A stretch of 46,387 nt of DNA from Verrucomicrobiota bacterium (GCA_029560585.1 JAKQKQ010000203.1:1-46387); one strand, 5' to 3'; positions 1 through 10,434 are shown, numbered from the stretch's first letter. A program made the numbers and translations. The notes: generated by a model not told the origin, from the letters alone.

Positions 1-65
1 CCCCGGAGGTGCTCGAGAATAGAGAACCCAGTCGGCCGCGCCGTCTGGCGAGGCGTTGCGGTGGG

Positions 66-1988
66 CTATTCCCCGGTCAGGCGTCCGGATCGGCGGCGCC
101 CACGGCGATGTGCGACGCCGAGGATCAGGCCGAGGCCCAGCGCCAATAGTGCGAGGGCAGATGGCTCGGGTATCACGAGCGCGATGTGATTGCCCTCGAA
201 GGCGTAGTCGATCGTGTAGCCGAACGGCAGATTCTGCACATCGAGGAAGGGTTCCCCGGAGAGCGAGTCGTATTCGGCGAAGACGTAGGTGCCGTTGGTG
301 AGGGTTTCGGAATAGACGAACTGGAGGGTGCCGTTGGTGATGTCGAAGAAGCCGTTGACATCCAGGAGGTCGCTAAGGCCGGCGCCGGGGCCCGCGGCGT
401 TGGCCAGCTCGATCTGCAGGGTCCCGTCCAGATCGAAGCTGTTGCTGGTGGTCAGCGTACCGATCGAGTTGCCCGGCGCCACGATGCCGCCGCCCAAGAC
501 CTGGATGGCGGCGGCGATGAGGCCGGTGCCGCCGAGGGTGCCACCGCCTTGGATCGCGTAGGCACCGCCGCCGATGTGGGAGCCGTTCACGCGCAGGGTC
601 CCGTTGGTGACCGTCGTGGTGCCGGTGTAGGTGTTCGCGCCGGCGAGGTCCAGTATGCCGGGGCCCTTCGAGATCAGCGCGAGATTGTTCTCGTTGGCGC
701 CCGGCCCGCCGATGTAACCGCCGAAGAGGTTGTTGGTGCCAGCGCCGACACTCAGCGTCAGGGTGGAGAGGGTGGTCCTGCCGCCCACCACGCGGTTCTC
801 CGTGCCCGTTCCCAACGTGGTCAGGCCGGCGAGTTCTTGGTTATTGCCCGCGAGGACGAGACGGCCACTGGCGCTGCTGACTCCCACGCCGTTCAGGGCG
901 CCACCGAGGACGACCGTCGTGCCTGTGGGCAACCGGTCGTTGCCGTTGGTCAGGCGAAGGTTGCCGCTGAATGGCCCGGCCCCATCGGGGGCGCGATTCG
1001 CGGTGATGTGCGTGTAGCCCCCGTAGCTGTTGGCGCCACCGACCACGATCTCGCTGGTGCGGCTGACGGTGCCCGTCGCGTTCGGGCTGCTGGCATCGAA
1101 CAGGAAATGTGCCCCGCGCCCGTTGCCATCGTCGGATATCGCGCCGGTGATGATGAAGTCCATTTTGCTCCCCGGCTGGGAGACGCTGTTCCACGGCGTC
1201 ACGGAGAAAACGCCGTTGGTGTTCAAGGTGACCGCGCCCGCAAGATTCACATTCGGTGCCGCGATCGCGTTGATTGAGCCCACCGTGTTGAAGCTGTTGA
1301 CGGTAATGGGTTCCCAGGTGGTGATGCCCGCCGAGGAAAGGTCGCGCAGGCGCAGCCTCGACGTGTCGTTGAGCGTCGTGCCAACGTTCGTTGTTCCCAG
1401 GGTGTTTGCTGTTCCGCCGCGCAATTCAATGAGGGTAGCGCCGTTGGCGACGATCGCCCCGGAAAAATTGGTGTTGTTGCCGCTCATCTCGAGCGCCCCG
1501 GCGGATACGGTGATCGTGCCACTGCCAGCCACGGTGCCGTACGTTCGGACGTTGCCCACCCCGGTCTTCGTCAGGCCTGCCGCACCAAAGTCGATCGGGG
1601 TGTAGATCTGCAACTGGGCGGTGAACAAATCACAGCTGTTGTCGATGAAGGGGCTCGTCCCCGCGAAGCCAAGCGTCGCCGAACCGATCGGCCGGAGGGC
1701 GAGGACCGACGTGTCGCCCGCGCCGGGGTCATTGTAGATGATCCCATTGACCGTCTGGCTGACGTCCTGGGTGACGGTGAAGTTCGCGGTGTAATCGGTG
1801 GCGAACCTTGCCACGTCAGTCGCCGAATTTGGGATACCGGAACTCCAGTTCGAGGCGTTCGTCCAGTATCCTGAGGCCGTCGATCCGGTGGGCTGCCAGT
1901 CGTTGGTGGTCAACTGGGCGATGCCCGGGCTCGTCGCGAGCGCCAGGACCGCCGCTGCCGCCAGGCATCGTCGGCCAAGCGTAACCAT
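66..1988 (-). CDS. PEP-CTERM protein with autotransporter-type beta-strand repeats
   Basis: A large secreted protein of about 640 residues, predicted to sit on or beyond the outer membrane. The N-terminus (MVTLGRRCLAAAAVLALATSPGIAQ) is a clean signal peptide. An in-frame ATG 24 bases upstream, at 2012, is an alternative start; neither has a clear ribosome site. The middle is low-complexity, rich in Gly, Thr and Asn, with repeats of the autotransporter-associated beta-strand type (GPGILDLAGANTYTGTTTV is the best copy), which normally fold as a beta-helix. The C-terminus has the PEP-CTERM sorting tag: VIPEPS, then a hydrophobic stretch, then an Arg-rich tail. Such tags are processed by an exosortase, usually in exopolysaccharide producers; none is encoded here. 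There is no beta-barrel autotransporter domain. The ligand or role of the passenger region is unknown. Confidence 0.88.
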   Translation of the reverse strand: MVTLGRRCLAAAAVLALATSPGIAQLTTNDWQPTGSTASGYWTNASNWSSGIPNSATDVARFATDYTANFTVTQDVSQTVNGIIYNDPGAGDTSVLALRPIGSATLGFAGTSPFIDNSCDLFTAQLQIYTPIDFGAAGLTKTGVGNVRTYGTVAGSGTITVSAGALEMSGNNTNFSGAIVANGATLIELRGGTANTLGTTNVGTTLNDTSRLRLRDLSSAGITTWEPITVNSFNTVGSINAIAAPNVNLAGAVTLNTNGVFSVTPWNSVSQPGSKMDFIITGAISDDGNGRGAHFLFDASSPNATGTVSRTSEIVVGGANSYGGYTHITANRAPDGAGPFSGNLRLTNGNDRLPTGTTVVLGGALNGVGVSSASGRLVLAGNNQELAGLTTLGTGTENRVVGGRTTLSTLTLSVGAGTNNLFGGYIGGPGANENNLALISKGPGILDLAGANTYTGTTTVTNGTLRVNGSHIGGGAYAIQGGGTLGGTGLIAAAIQVLGGGIVAPGNSIGTLTTSNSFDLDGTLQIELANAAGPGAGLSDLLDVNGFFDITNGTLQFVYSETLTNGTYVFAEYDSLSGEPFLDVQNLPFGYTIDYAFEGNHIALVIPEPSALALLALGLGLILGVAHRRGRRRSGRLTGE

Positions 1989-2063
1989 CCCCAGGATGAG
2001 GTTTTCAATCATAATGAGCGCCAGACAGGATCGATCATAAGATCCGTAGGACGATGGACACAA

Positions 2064-2442
2064 GGAAAACCCTGGGATCGAAGCGCACCTGGGATGCGCG
2101 GCCCGCGAGGCGAGCCTGTCTCACAACTCAAACGCCCAACACGGGACACCCAACAATCAATGCCCATCAGATGATAGGGGGGACTTCCAATGGTGTGCGG
2201 CGCGCGACATTGCACGGCATCTCACAGAGATGCCCCACAAAATTTGTAGGCCGCCTGTGCCAGGCGGTTCGGTTCAAAGGTTTTGAGACACGCTCAGGCC
2301 GCGGGCCCTCCCGGAGGGATCGGGCCAGGCATGGCGTCATGGCCGACCGGAGACGTTTTTCAACGGGCTGTTAGGGGGCACCATCGAGGGCGGCTTCGGC
2401 GCGTTTGACGGGATAGTGCATGGGCGCGCGGCCGAGATTGCG
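2064..2442. repeat. Intergenic stretch holding E-type inverted-repeat element copy E1
   Basis: There is no gene here. Positions 2117-2290 form a 174-bp element with inverted ends: TGTCTCACAAC at 2117-2127 and GTTTTGAGACA at 2280-2290. The match continues outward as GAGCn. A second copy of exactly the same length lies at 12800-12973 with about 14 mismatches (roughly 92% identity by hand alignment). The inner part contains the hairpin GGCCGCCTGTGCCAGGCGG near 2250. The rest of the gap (2291-2442) is GC-rich and shows nothing I can name. Confidence 0.75.
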
Positions 2443-3300
2443 TCAGGGGCATCGCTCGATGGGCGCGCGCACACGGTTGCCCCACTCGGTCCATGAGCCG
2501 TCGTAATTGCGCACCTTCTTGAATCCGAGCAGGTAGGTCAGCACGAACCACGTGTGGCTGGATCGTTCCCCGATGCGGCAGTAGACGATGATCTCGTCAT
2601 TGGGTTTGAGGCCAAGTTCCCGGGTGTAGATCTTGTGCAACTCCTCGGCCGACTTGAACGTGCCGTCGTCGTTTGCGGCGGTTGTCCAGGGGATCCCGTG
2701 GGCGCCGGGGATGTGGCCGCCGCGCAGCACGCCCTCCTGCGGGTATTCGGGCATGTGCGTGATCTCGCCCCGGAATTCGCCGGGCGAGCGCACGTCGACC
2801 AGTGGCTTCCCGGCCTGGCTGAAGGCGAGCGCGTCATCGTAGAACGCCCGGATCAGCTCGTCCCGGCGCTCTGGAATCGGGTACCTCGCGTGCGGATAAT
2901 GGGGTTTTTGGCGCGTCATGGGGCGGTGGTCCTTGATCCACTTGTCCCGCCCGCCGTTGAGCACCTTGACGCGCTCGTGGCCGAAAAGGCGGAAAGTCCA
3001 CAGGGCGTAACAGGCCCACCAGTTGGCCTTGTCGCCGTAGAAGACGCACGTGGTCTCCGGGCCGATGCCGGTGTACTCGCACAACTCGGCAAATGACCTC
3101 GGTCCGATATAATCGCGGATCACCGGATCCTGGAGATCCCTGCGCCAGTCAATGTGCACGGCTCCCGGGATGTGGCCGGTGTCGTAGAGGAGCACGTCCT
3201 CGTTGCTCTCGATGATGCGGATGGTGGGGTCATCAAGGTGCTCCTGGAGCCAGTCGGCATCGACGACCGTTTCAGGATGGGAATACTTCTTGGTGGCCAT
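2443..3300 (-). CDS. Two-domain sulfurtransferase (rhodanese)
   Basis: Thiosulfate or 3-mercaptopyruvate sulfurtransferase, 285 residues, the usual length for tandem rhodaneses. The N-terminal domain (about 1-135) is the inactive repeat. The C-terminal domain carries the active-site loop [11 protein letters not shown] with catalytic Cys241, which forms the persulfide. This loop is the form found in the CysA/SseA-like thiosulfate sulfurtransferases of Actinobacteria and many other phyla. There is no signal peptide, so it is cytoplasmic. The start at [18 protein letters not shown] matches the family N-terminus; the longer open frame upstream is not credible. It is transcribed divergently from pckG across a 235-bp gap. 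Substrate preference cannot be read from sequence. Confidence 0.93.
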   Translation of the reverse strand: MATKKYSHPETVVDADWLQEHLDDPTIRIIESNEDVLLYDTGHIPGAVHIDWRRDLQDPVIRDYIGPRSFAELCEYTGIGPETTCVFYGDKANWWACYALWTFRLFGHERVKVLNGGRDKWIKDHRPMTRQKPHYPHARYPIPERRDELIRAFYDDALAFSQAGKPLVDVRSPGEFRGEITHMPEYPQEGVLRGGHIPGAHGIPWTTAANDDGTFKSAEELHKIYTRELGLKPNDEIIVYCRIGERSSHTWFVLTYLLGFKKVRNYDGSWTEWGNRVRAPIERCP

Positions 3301-3526
3301 GAGGCCAACCCTACTCCCGCAGGCACCCCCTGCAACCCCCCCAACCTCGGCCAAGGGGCAGGTGCGAAGGTTCGCAACTTCGGGTCGCGCCCGCCGCCAG
3401 GTTGCCACGAGGTCGGCGCAAGGTGCCAGAGCGCATCAGCGCCGGGAATAATTCGCTGGACACCCCGCAGGCCGTCCCTACTCGTATGACGGCGCCACGA
3501 GACAACGCTCGGGGCCCAACCAAGGC

Positions 3527-3532
3527 AGGAGG
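3527..3532 (+). promoter_or_regulatory. Ribosome binding site of pckG
   Basis: A perfect AGGAGG lies only three bases before the ATG at 3536. The spacing is short, but this is the only strong Shine-Dalgarno in reach and it fixes the start. Confidence 0.6.
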
Positions 3533-3535
3533 CCC

Positions 3536-5350
3536 ATGGACACCAAACCCGGACACACTAAATGCGAGAAGCTCATCCGCTGGGTCGAGGAGATCGCTAA
3601 ACTCACCCAGCCCAACGCCGTTCACTGGTGCGACGGCTCGCAGAAGGAGTACGATGAGTTGTGCGATCTCATGGTCAAGCACGGCACGTTCATCAAACTG
3701 AACGAGAAGCTGCGCCCCAATTCTTATCTGGCCCGCTCGCACCCCAGCGACGTGGCCCGCGTGGAGGATCGCACCTTCATCTGCTCGGAGAGCAAGGCCG
3801 ACGCCGGCCCGACGAACAACTGGGCCGATCCCGCCCAGATGCGGGCCGAGCTGCGCGAGCTTTTCAAAGGATGCATGGCCGGCCGCACCATGTACGTGAT
3901 CCCGTTCTGCATGGGGCCGATGGACTCGCCCATCGCGAAGGTGGGCATCGAGATCACCGATTCGCCGTACGTGGTCGCGAACATGCGGATCATGACGCGC
4001 ATGGGCCAGGCGGTGCTCGACAAGCTGGACGGGACCGGCGAGTTCATCCCGTGCGTGCACTCGGTCGGTGCGCCGCTCAAGCCTGGCCAGGCGGACGTTC
4101 CCTGGCCGTGCGAGCCGGAAGTGCCCCGCAAGCACATCGTGCATTTTCCCTCGGATCGCTCGATCTGGTCGTACGGCTCGGGCTACGGCGGCAACGCCCT
4201 GCTCGGCAAGAAGTGCCTGGCGCTGCGCATCGCCTCGATCGCGGCGCGCGCGGAAGGCTGGATGGCGGAGCACATGCTCATCCTTTGCCTCACGTCGCCG
4301 GAGGGAAAGAAGCACTACATGTGCGCGGCATTCCCGAGCGCCTGCGGCAAGACCAATCTCGCCATGATGCAGCCGACGCTGCCCGGCTGGAAGCTGACTT
4401 GCCTGGGCGACGACATCGCGTGGCTTCGCATCGGCCGGGATGGCCGGCTCTATGCCATGAATCCGGAAACTGGCTTCTTCGGCGTGGCGCCCGGCACCTC
4501 GGAAAAGACGAATCCGAATGCCCTGGCGACCGCCGCCCGGAATAGCATCTTCACCAACGTCGTGCTCACGCCAGAGAACGATATCTGGTGGGAAGACATG
4601 GGCAGGCCCGCCCCGGCCAAGGGCATTGACTGGCAGGGCCAGGAATGGACACCCGATTGCGGCCGGAAGGGCGCGCATCCGAATTCCCGATTCACCGCAC
4701 CCGCCTCGCAGTGCCCGGTGATCGATCCAGACTGGGAGAATCCCAGGGGCGTGCCCATCTCGGCGTTCATCTTTGGCGGACGACGGGCTTCGACCATCCC
4801 GCTGGTGTACGAGGGCTTCAGCTGGGAGCACGGTGTATTCATGGGTTCGGCCGCGGGCTCAGAGACGACCGCCGCGGCGATCGGTTTGGCGGCGGGCGTC
4901 CGGCGGGACCCCATGGCCATGCTGCCATTCTGCGGTTATCACATGGGCGATTACTTCGCCCACTGGCTGTCGTTCGCGCAGCGCACGGACCGCTCCAAGC
5001 TCCCTAAGGTGTTCTTTGCGAACTGGTTCAGGAAGAGCGCGGACGGCAAATGGCTCTGGCCCGGATTTGGCGAGAACAGCCGCGTGCTCAAGTGGATTTG
5101 CGAGCGCATCGACGGCACGGGCAAGGCCGTCAAGACGCCCATCGGCTGGTTGCCGACCCCCGATGCGCTGGACACCAATGGCCTGAAGGTTAGCCGGCCG
5201 GAGCTTGCCGAATTGCTCTCCGTGGACGTGGAAGGCTGGAAGAAAGAGGCGGATGACGTGGCCGAAAACTACGCGAAATTCGGTGATCGCCTGCCCAAGG
5301 CCATGGCCGACGAACTCAAGGCCCTCCGGCAGCGTTTGGGTGGGTCTTGA
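3536..5350 (+). CDS. pckG: Phosphoenolpyruvate carboxykinase (GTP)
   Basis: Converts oxaloacetate and GTP to phosphoenolpyruvate, the committed gluconeogenic step, or runs in reverse as an anaplerotic CO2 fixation. The protein has 604 residues, typical of the GTP-dependent family and longer than the ATP type. The kinase-1a P-loop reads FPSACGKTN, with the family's reactive Cys270 and Lys272. Also present are the conserved substrate-loop segment [12 protein letters not shown] near residue 70, the [15 protein letters not shown] block near 215-230, and FGGRR near 415. It stands alone as a single gene and is probably followed by its own non-coding RNA or terminator region (5492-5599). Confidence 0.97.
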   Translation: MDTKPGHTKCEKLIRWVEEIAKLTQPNAVHWCDGSQKEYDELCDLMVKHGTFIKLNEKLRPNSYLARSHPSDVARVEDRTFICSESKADAGPTNNWADPAQMRAELRELFKGCMAGRTMYVIPFCMGPMDSPIAKVGIEITDSPYVVANMRIMTRMGQAVLDKLDGTGEFIPCVHSVGAPLKPGQADVPWPCEPEVPRKHIVHFPSDRSIWSYGSGYGGNALLGKKCLALRIASIAARAEGWMAEHMLILCLTSPEGKKHYMCAAFPSACGKTNLAMMQPTLPGWKLTCLGDDIAWLRIGRDGRLYAMNPETGFFGVAPGTSEKTNPNALATAARNSIFTNVVLTPENDIWWEDMGRPAPAKGIDWQGQEWTPDCGRKGAHPNSRFTAPASQCPVIDPDWENPRGVPISAFIFGGRRASTIPLVYEGFSWEHGVFMGSAAGSETTAAAIGLAAGVRRDPMAMLPFCGYHMGDYFAHWLSFAQRTDRSKLPKVFFANWFRKSADGKWLWPGFGENSRVLKWICERIDGTGKAVKTPIGWLPTPDALDTNGLKVSRPELAELLSVDVEGWKKEADDVAENYAKFGDRLPKAMADELKALRQRLGGS

Positions 5351-5469
5351 CTTTTCCAGAACAGGTGGCAGGAAATGGTAGAGGTAAAGAGGGATCGGCG
5401 GCGAGAAAAGACCTTGCACGATGAAGCCCGGTTCCTTAGGCTCTTTGACTGATGCTGGAAGAGACGATT

Positions 5470-5497
5470 TTGAAAGGGAATTACTGATTTGTAGACT
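5470..5497 (+). promoter_or_regulatory. Candidate sigma-70 promoter of a small RNA
   Basis: TTGAAA at 5470-5475 and TAGACT at 5492-5497 are separated by 16 bp in an unusually AT-rich patch (5455-5505) between GC-rich sequences. The -35 matches consensus at 5 of 6 positions and the -10 at 4 of 6. Transcription would begin near 5503, just ahead of two hairpins. Confidence 0.45.
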
Positions 5498-5502
5498 ATA
5501 GA

Positions 5503-5599
5503 AAGATCACCCCCCCAAGACGGGCGACCGCGCAAAGCTGGTCGCCCATTAAAGCCGGGCCGCACCCCCTCCCAATTTATGCGGCCCGGCTTCTTTTTT
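5503..5599 (+). ncRNA. Candidate C-rich small RNA downstream of pckG
   Basis: A predicted transcript of about 97 nt. It has a first hairpin (GGGCGACC 5522-5529 with GGTCGCCC 5540-5547). A second, perfect 10-bp hairpin (GCCGGGCCGC 5554-5563 with GCGGCCCGGC 5581-5590) is followed by TTCTTTTTT, the shape of an intrinsic terminator. Its 17-nt loop is unusually large and contains CCCCCTCCC, complementary to purine-rich Shine-Dalgarno sequences; a second C run lies at 5508-5516. C-rich loops of this kind are how several regulatory RNAs (for example the Rsa family of staphylococci) seize ribosome sites. It could instead be only the distal terminator of pckG, about 200 bases beyond that stop codon. 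Confidence 0.45.
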
Positions 5600-5755
5600 G
5601 GGGGGCGCGTTCGGTATCCTCTCCTTAGCAGAGCGCCGAGCGAGAGCCTGCGGGCGCGTAGGCCCCCGGATATCCCATCCCACAGAGTCGGCCTCCAAAT
5701 TGAATGGGCGCCAGAGTTCTCGACTTGGATCTCTTGCCCCGCGCGGCCGGGGCAC

Positions 5756-5839
5756 CACCGCAGTCCAAAACTCTCTCGGCCCGGATCCTGGGTCGGGGCA
5801 CGAGCCGTGCCCGCGATCAGCGCCCGAAGTTTCTGGCTA
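5756..5839 (-). repeat. A-type stop-codon repeat, copy A1 (partial)
   Basis: Read on the minus strand this begins TAGCCAGAAACTTCGGGCG, where TAG is the stop codon of the zinc-ribbon gene, and runs to TTTTGGACTGCGGTG. It matches the left half of copies at 10132, 19947 and 35178; the right half is missing. The neighbouring sequence 5600-5755 shows no gene or other recognisable element. Confidence 0.7.
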
Positions 5840-6028
5840 AAACTCCGAGCAGTTGAAGACGATCCGGTAGATGCATATCGCGCTGCGGCAGATGACCTTG
5901 CATTTTTCTTGGACGAGTTCTCCTCCGCAAACGGGGCAGCGGGAGTCTGCGGTCGGCGGATTTCGGGGCTCCGGGGGTGCGTTCGGCCTAACTGGCCGAA
6001 ATCGATATGGGATGAATGAATCGTCCAT
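5837..6028 (-). CDS. Small zinc-ribbon protein
   Basis: A 63-residue protein with a proline-rich N-terminal half and a C-terminal zinc ribbon. CPVCGGELVQEKCKVIC supplies two CxxC-like knuckles, followed by CIYRIVFNCSEF. The pattern CPxCGG...KCKxxC...FNCSEF recurs in small uncharacterised zinc-ribbon proteins of diverse bacteria, from memory of the family. No function is known; a nucleic-acid or protein docking role is only a guess. The start at MDDSFIPY is preferred, but no ribosome site is evident and the frame stays open upstream to 6118. It diverges from the AsmA-like gene. Its stop codon is the first three bases of an A-type repeat. Confidence 0.6.
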   Translation of the reverse strand: MDDSFIPYRFRPVRPNAPPEPRNPPTADSRCPVCGGELVQEKCKVICRSAICIYRIVFNCSEF

Positions 6029-6123
6029 GGCCGGGGGAACAACATGGCATCGGTTTTCGGAGTCCACAACGCTCAGACGGCGCTTTGCAAAGTGGGCCGA
6101 TGGGCATAGACGTAGCACATACT

Positions 6124-7611
6124 ATGAACACCTTGACACTCCATCGCTCACGATCCGGGCGTTGCCTCACGATCCTGGTGGTCTTGCTCGTTCTTCTCGC
6201 CATTGCCGTGGCTGGTGCCTGGTTCGGCATCAACACGTGGCTGAAATCTGGCAACCTTGATGCGTCCATTAAGTCAACGCTCACGGATGCCGTGGGTGCG
6301 CCCGTAGATTTCGAGGGCCTTGGCTTCGTGCCGTTCACCCGGGTGGCGCTGCGGAAGCTGTCGGTGGCGAACCCCGACGCCAAGGGCGCGGCTCCCCTGG
6401 TGACCTGTCGCAACATTGAGCTAGGTCTCTCGCCAACTGATCTCATTCACGGGCGCCTGCGATTCGAACGACTGGGCATCGACACACCCGATGTGCGCCT
6501 GATGCAGGATGCGGCGGGCAATTACCGGCTGCCCTCCGGCGGTGGGGGCAAGGGCGCCAAGACCGAGAAATCGCCTAAGAAGGAGGGCGAGGCCCGCGCG
6601 TCGGCCGGTCCCGCGCAGGAGTGGACCATCGACATGTTTCAGATTCGCGACGGGCGAATTGAGGGCATCGGCAAGGACGGCAGGCGGCTCTGGTTGGCCG
6701 AGGGCCTCAAGGTGAAGGCCAAGGTGGGACAGTCCGGCGCCGGGGTGTCCGCCAAGGGGGACGCCGAGGTCGGCAGGGCGATGCCCGTTAAAGATTTTGC
6801 TCTCACGGGCCTGTCCACGCCTTTCGCCTTCGAGGCGGATAAACTCTCCCTGCCCAAGCTGAGTTTCACCTGCTACGGAGGCAGCGGCTCGGGCATGGTC
6901 ACGTTTGACGCCACGGGCGGGCGCGCCTATCAGGCGACGGTGGATGCCGGCGGTGTCGATGCATCCTCGGCCGTCGCGGCCTTTGGCGCGGATCCCTCCA
7001 CGATCTCTGGCAAGATCTCGTTGCACGTGGAGGTCTCCGGCGAGGCCTCGCGGCCCGAGGCGCTGCACGCGATGGGGAATTTCGCGATCCAGCCCGCCAA
7101 GCTCGTGGGCAACAGCATCATGAAGACCCTCGGGGCGATCCTGATGGTCCCCGAATTGTCTAATTCCGAATTTGCGGCCGTGCGCGGCCAGTTCGAGGTC
7201 CGCGGCGAACAAATCATTTTCTCTGATCTGAGAACCGAACCCCGCGAGCGGTTGCAGGTCGTGGCCACCGGTTCGGTCGGTTTCGACGGGCAACTCGATC
7301 TGAAGGGCACCCTCGCCGCGAAATCCGAGACGCTCAACCTCGCCCCGTTGCTCGCGCGCGCCGGCGGCGCGCAGTCGGCCGACGGTTTCACCGAGGTCCC
7401 GTTCGTGGTCAAGGGCACCACGGACAATCCGAAGGTGTCGGTCGCGCCATCGGCGGCCGGCTCGATGGTCGGCGGGTTTCTCCAGAAACTGATCGGGGGA
7501 GGCCAGAAGCAAAAGACCAAGGGCGACAGCGGCACGCCGCAGACCACGGAACCCCAGCAGGAACAGAAGCCGGCCGATGCCCTGAAGCGGCTCCTGCCTT
7601 TCAGGCGATGA
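6124..7611 (+). CDS. AsmA-like inner-membrane protein
   Basis: A 495-residue membrane-anchored protein. One N-terminal transmembrane helix (about residues 13-35, CLTILVVLLVLLAIAVAG) is followed by a large periplasmic part rich in beta-strand. The C-terminal region (SGKISLHVEVSGEAS... FDGQLDLKGTLAAKSETLNL... PFVVKGTTDNPKVSV) is the AsmA C-terminal repeat-groove signature. AsmA-like proteins act in lipid transport between membranes or outer-membrane assembly. The extreme C-terminus is Lys/Gln-rich and probably disordered. The ATG at 6124 directly precedes the membrane helix; the upstream extension is rejected. yacG follows 25 bases later and is probably cotranscribed. Confidence 0.82.
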   Translation: MNTLTLHRSRSGRCLTILVVLLVLLAIAVAGAWFGINTWLKSGNLDASIKSTLTDAVGAPVDFEGLGFVPFTRVALRKLSVANPDAKGAAPLVTCRNIELGLSPTDLIHGRLRFERLGIDTPDVRLMQDAAGNYRLPSGGGGKGAKTEKSPKKEGEARASAGPAQEWTIDMFQIRDGRIEGIGKDGRRLWLAEGLKVKAKVGQSGAGVSAKGDAEVGRAMPVKDFALTGLSTPFAFEADKLSLPKLSFTCYGGSGSGMVTFDATGGRAYQATVDAGGVDASSAVAAFGADPSTISGKISLHVEVSGEASRPEALHAMGNFAIQPAKLVGNSIMKTLGAILMVPELSNSEFAAVRGQFEVRGEQIIFSDLRTEPRERLQVVATGSVGFDGQLDLKGTLAAKSETLNLAPLLARAGGAQSADGFTEVPFVVKGTTDNPKVSVAPSAAGSMVGGFLQKLIGGGQKQKTKGDSGTPQTTEPQQEQKPADALKRLLPFRR

Positions 7612-7636
7612 GTTCGCGCCACGGCGCGGCCGACCG

Positions 7637-7843
7637 ATGAAAACCAACGGCAGGGGCCCCCGCGAGTTCAAGTGCCCCACCTGCGGCAGACCGGCCGAGT
7701 ACGACGGGCGCTATTTCCCTTTCTGCTGCGAGCGCTGCAAGCTCGTGGACCTCGGCAGGTGGTTCAATCAGGAATACGGAATTCCGGCCGAGGAGGACCA
7801 GGGGGAGGAAGAGGCGCCCCGGAAGCCCGACGAGTGCGCTTGA
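7637..7843 (+). CDS. yacG: DNA gyrase inhibitor / zinc-binding protein YacG
   Basis: A 68-residue cytoplasmic zinc protein of the YacG family, shown in E. coli to bind GyrB and inhibit gyrase. The zinc ligands are visible as CPTC (Cys13, Cys16) and CCERC (Cys30, Cys34), followed by the family motif KLVDLGRWFNQEY. The acidic tail is typical. It lies 25 bases after the AsmA-like gene on the same strand. In many bacteria yacG sits by coaE; that link is absent here. Confidence 0.93.
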   Translation: MKTNGRGPREFKCPTCGRPAEYDGRYFPFCCERCKLVDLGRWFNQEYGIPAEEDQGEEEAPRKPDECA

Positions 7844-7882
7844 AGGTCCTTGGCCGGTTCCCGCAATCTGGCTCGCCGGACC

Positions 7883-7905
7883 GTGGGAGCCTGCTTGCAG
7901 GCGAT
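7883..7905 (+). repeat. REP-like palindrome (single)
   Basis: GTGGGAGCCTGCTTGCAGGC followed by GAT. It fits the consensus GTRGGAGCnnGCTTGCnnGCGAT seen at six other places in the window. The core forms a short hairpin (GCCTGC/GCAGGC). It sits in the 109-bp gap between yacG and the convergent MBL-fold gene. Confidence 0.75.
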
Positions 7906-7952
7906 GGCTGCGATCACCGCGATCGGGCGACCACGAAAACCGTCGCACCATC

Positions 7953-8564
7953 TCACTCGATCAAGAAGGGATTGGATCGCCGCTCCCGGCCGATTCGGGT
8001 CGGCGGTCCATGACCGGGATATAACCACGTCTCGTCCGGCAGGGTGAGGAGTTTCGTGCGGATGCCATCGAGCAGCATTTCAGTCGAGCCGCCGGGCAAG
8101 TCGGTGCGCCCGATCCCGCCCGCGAACAGCACGTCGCCGCCGAAGACGAGTCTTTCGGACTCGCAATAGAAACAGATGCTGCCGGCGCAATGGCCGGGGA
8201 TGTGGAGTGTCCTGAACGAGAAGGGGGCGGCCTCGAGCGCGCCACCATCCTGGAGCGCGATATCGGCCTCCAGTCCGGGGGCGTCGAGATCCAGGCCGAA
8301 CATGCGAGCCTGCCTTCCCGGATCCATGAGGAGGGGCCGGTCATCGGGGTGGTAGGCCACGCGGCATCCGGTCTCGGCCTTGATGGCGGCGGCGTCCCAG
8401 ATGTGATCGAAATGGCCGTGGGTGACGAGCAGCAGATCCACGGCCCAACCGTTCTCGCGGATCCATGCGAGCGCCCCCTCGGGGGCGTCGACCAGGGCGC
8501 GGGCTTCTGGGAGGTAGTAGGCGTTGGTGGCGGCGATCCCGCCGCAGTAGGTCGCGATTTTCAT
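7953..8564 (-). CDS. MBL-fold metallo-hydrolase (glyoxalase II-like)
   Basis: A 203-residue cytoplasmic hydrolase of the metallo-beta-lactamase fold. The metal-binding motif [10 protein letters not shown] (HxHxDH) is near residue 60; further ligands are expected in HIPGHCAGS (near 125) and in the C-terminal YPGHGP. Length and layout fit the small glyoxalase II-like group, which hydrolyse thioesters, but the substrate is not determinable. The start [18 protein letters not shown] is preferred over upstream in-frame codons because it matches the family and leaves a 34-bp gap to purH, which is transcribed divergently. Confidence 0.88.
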   Translation of the reverse strand: MKIATYCGGIAATNAYYLPEARALVDAPEGALAWIRENGWAVDLLLVTHGHFDHIWDAAAIKAETGCRVAYHPDDRPLLMDPGRQARMFGLDLDAPGLEADIALQDGGALEAAPFSFRTLHIPGHCAGSICFYCESERLVFGGDVLFAGGIGRTDLPGGSTEMLLDGIRTKLLTLPDETWLYPGHGPPTRIGRERRSNPFLIE

Positions 8565-8598
8565 TGAGGGTTTTCCAGTGCCGTCTATGCCGTGGCGC

Positions 8599-10131
<1,533 letters not shown>

Positions 10132-10134
<3 letters not shown>

Positions 10135-10434
10135 CCAGAAACTTCAGGCGGCATTCGCGGACCCAGGGCGGGCACTCCCGTCCGATGTTCCGGCCTGCGG
10201 CAACATCTGATGCCAGCGGGCGAGCGTCGCTGGACGGTGCGCGGATCATGCCCCGACCCAAGATCTGGGCCGGGAAGATTTTGGACTGCGGTGGCAGAGT
10301 CCGGCAACCGCCGGACGGCGCCACCGCTTTGGCAGGGCGCGAAGCGCGGGCCGGGGCCATCGGCGTTGGCCCCGGCCGAGGCTAAAGCGGTGACGTCGCT
10401 TCGCTTTGTCACCGCAGTCCAAAACGGCCCCGCC
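10132..10434 (+). repeat. A-type stop-codon repeat, copy A2 (complete)
   Basis: Starts with the purH stop codon (TAG-CCAGAAACTTC) and fills the 309-bp gap between purH and the convergent cyclase gene. It contains a perfect 15-bp inverted repeat, TTTTGGACTGCGGTG at 10279-10293 and CACCGCAGTCCAAAA at 10410-10424, enclosing smaller hairpins such as CCGGCAACCGCCGG. The outer arms put A-runs and T-runs at both ends, so it could end transcription from either side. No other gene or signal is seen in this gap. Confidence 0.8.

Noticed and set aside
66-1988. Classical type V autotransporter
   Set aside because: No C-terminal beta-barrel; the protein ends in a PEP-CTERM anchor instead.
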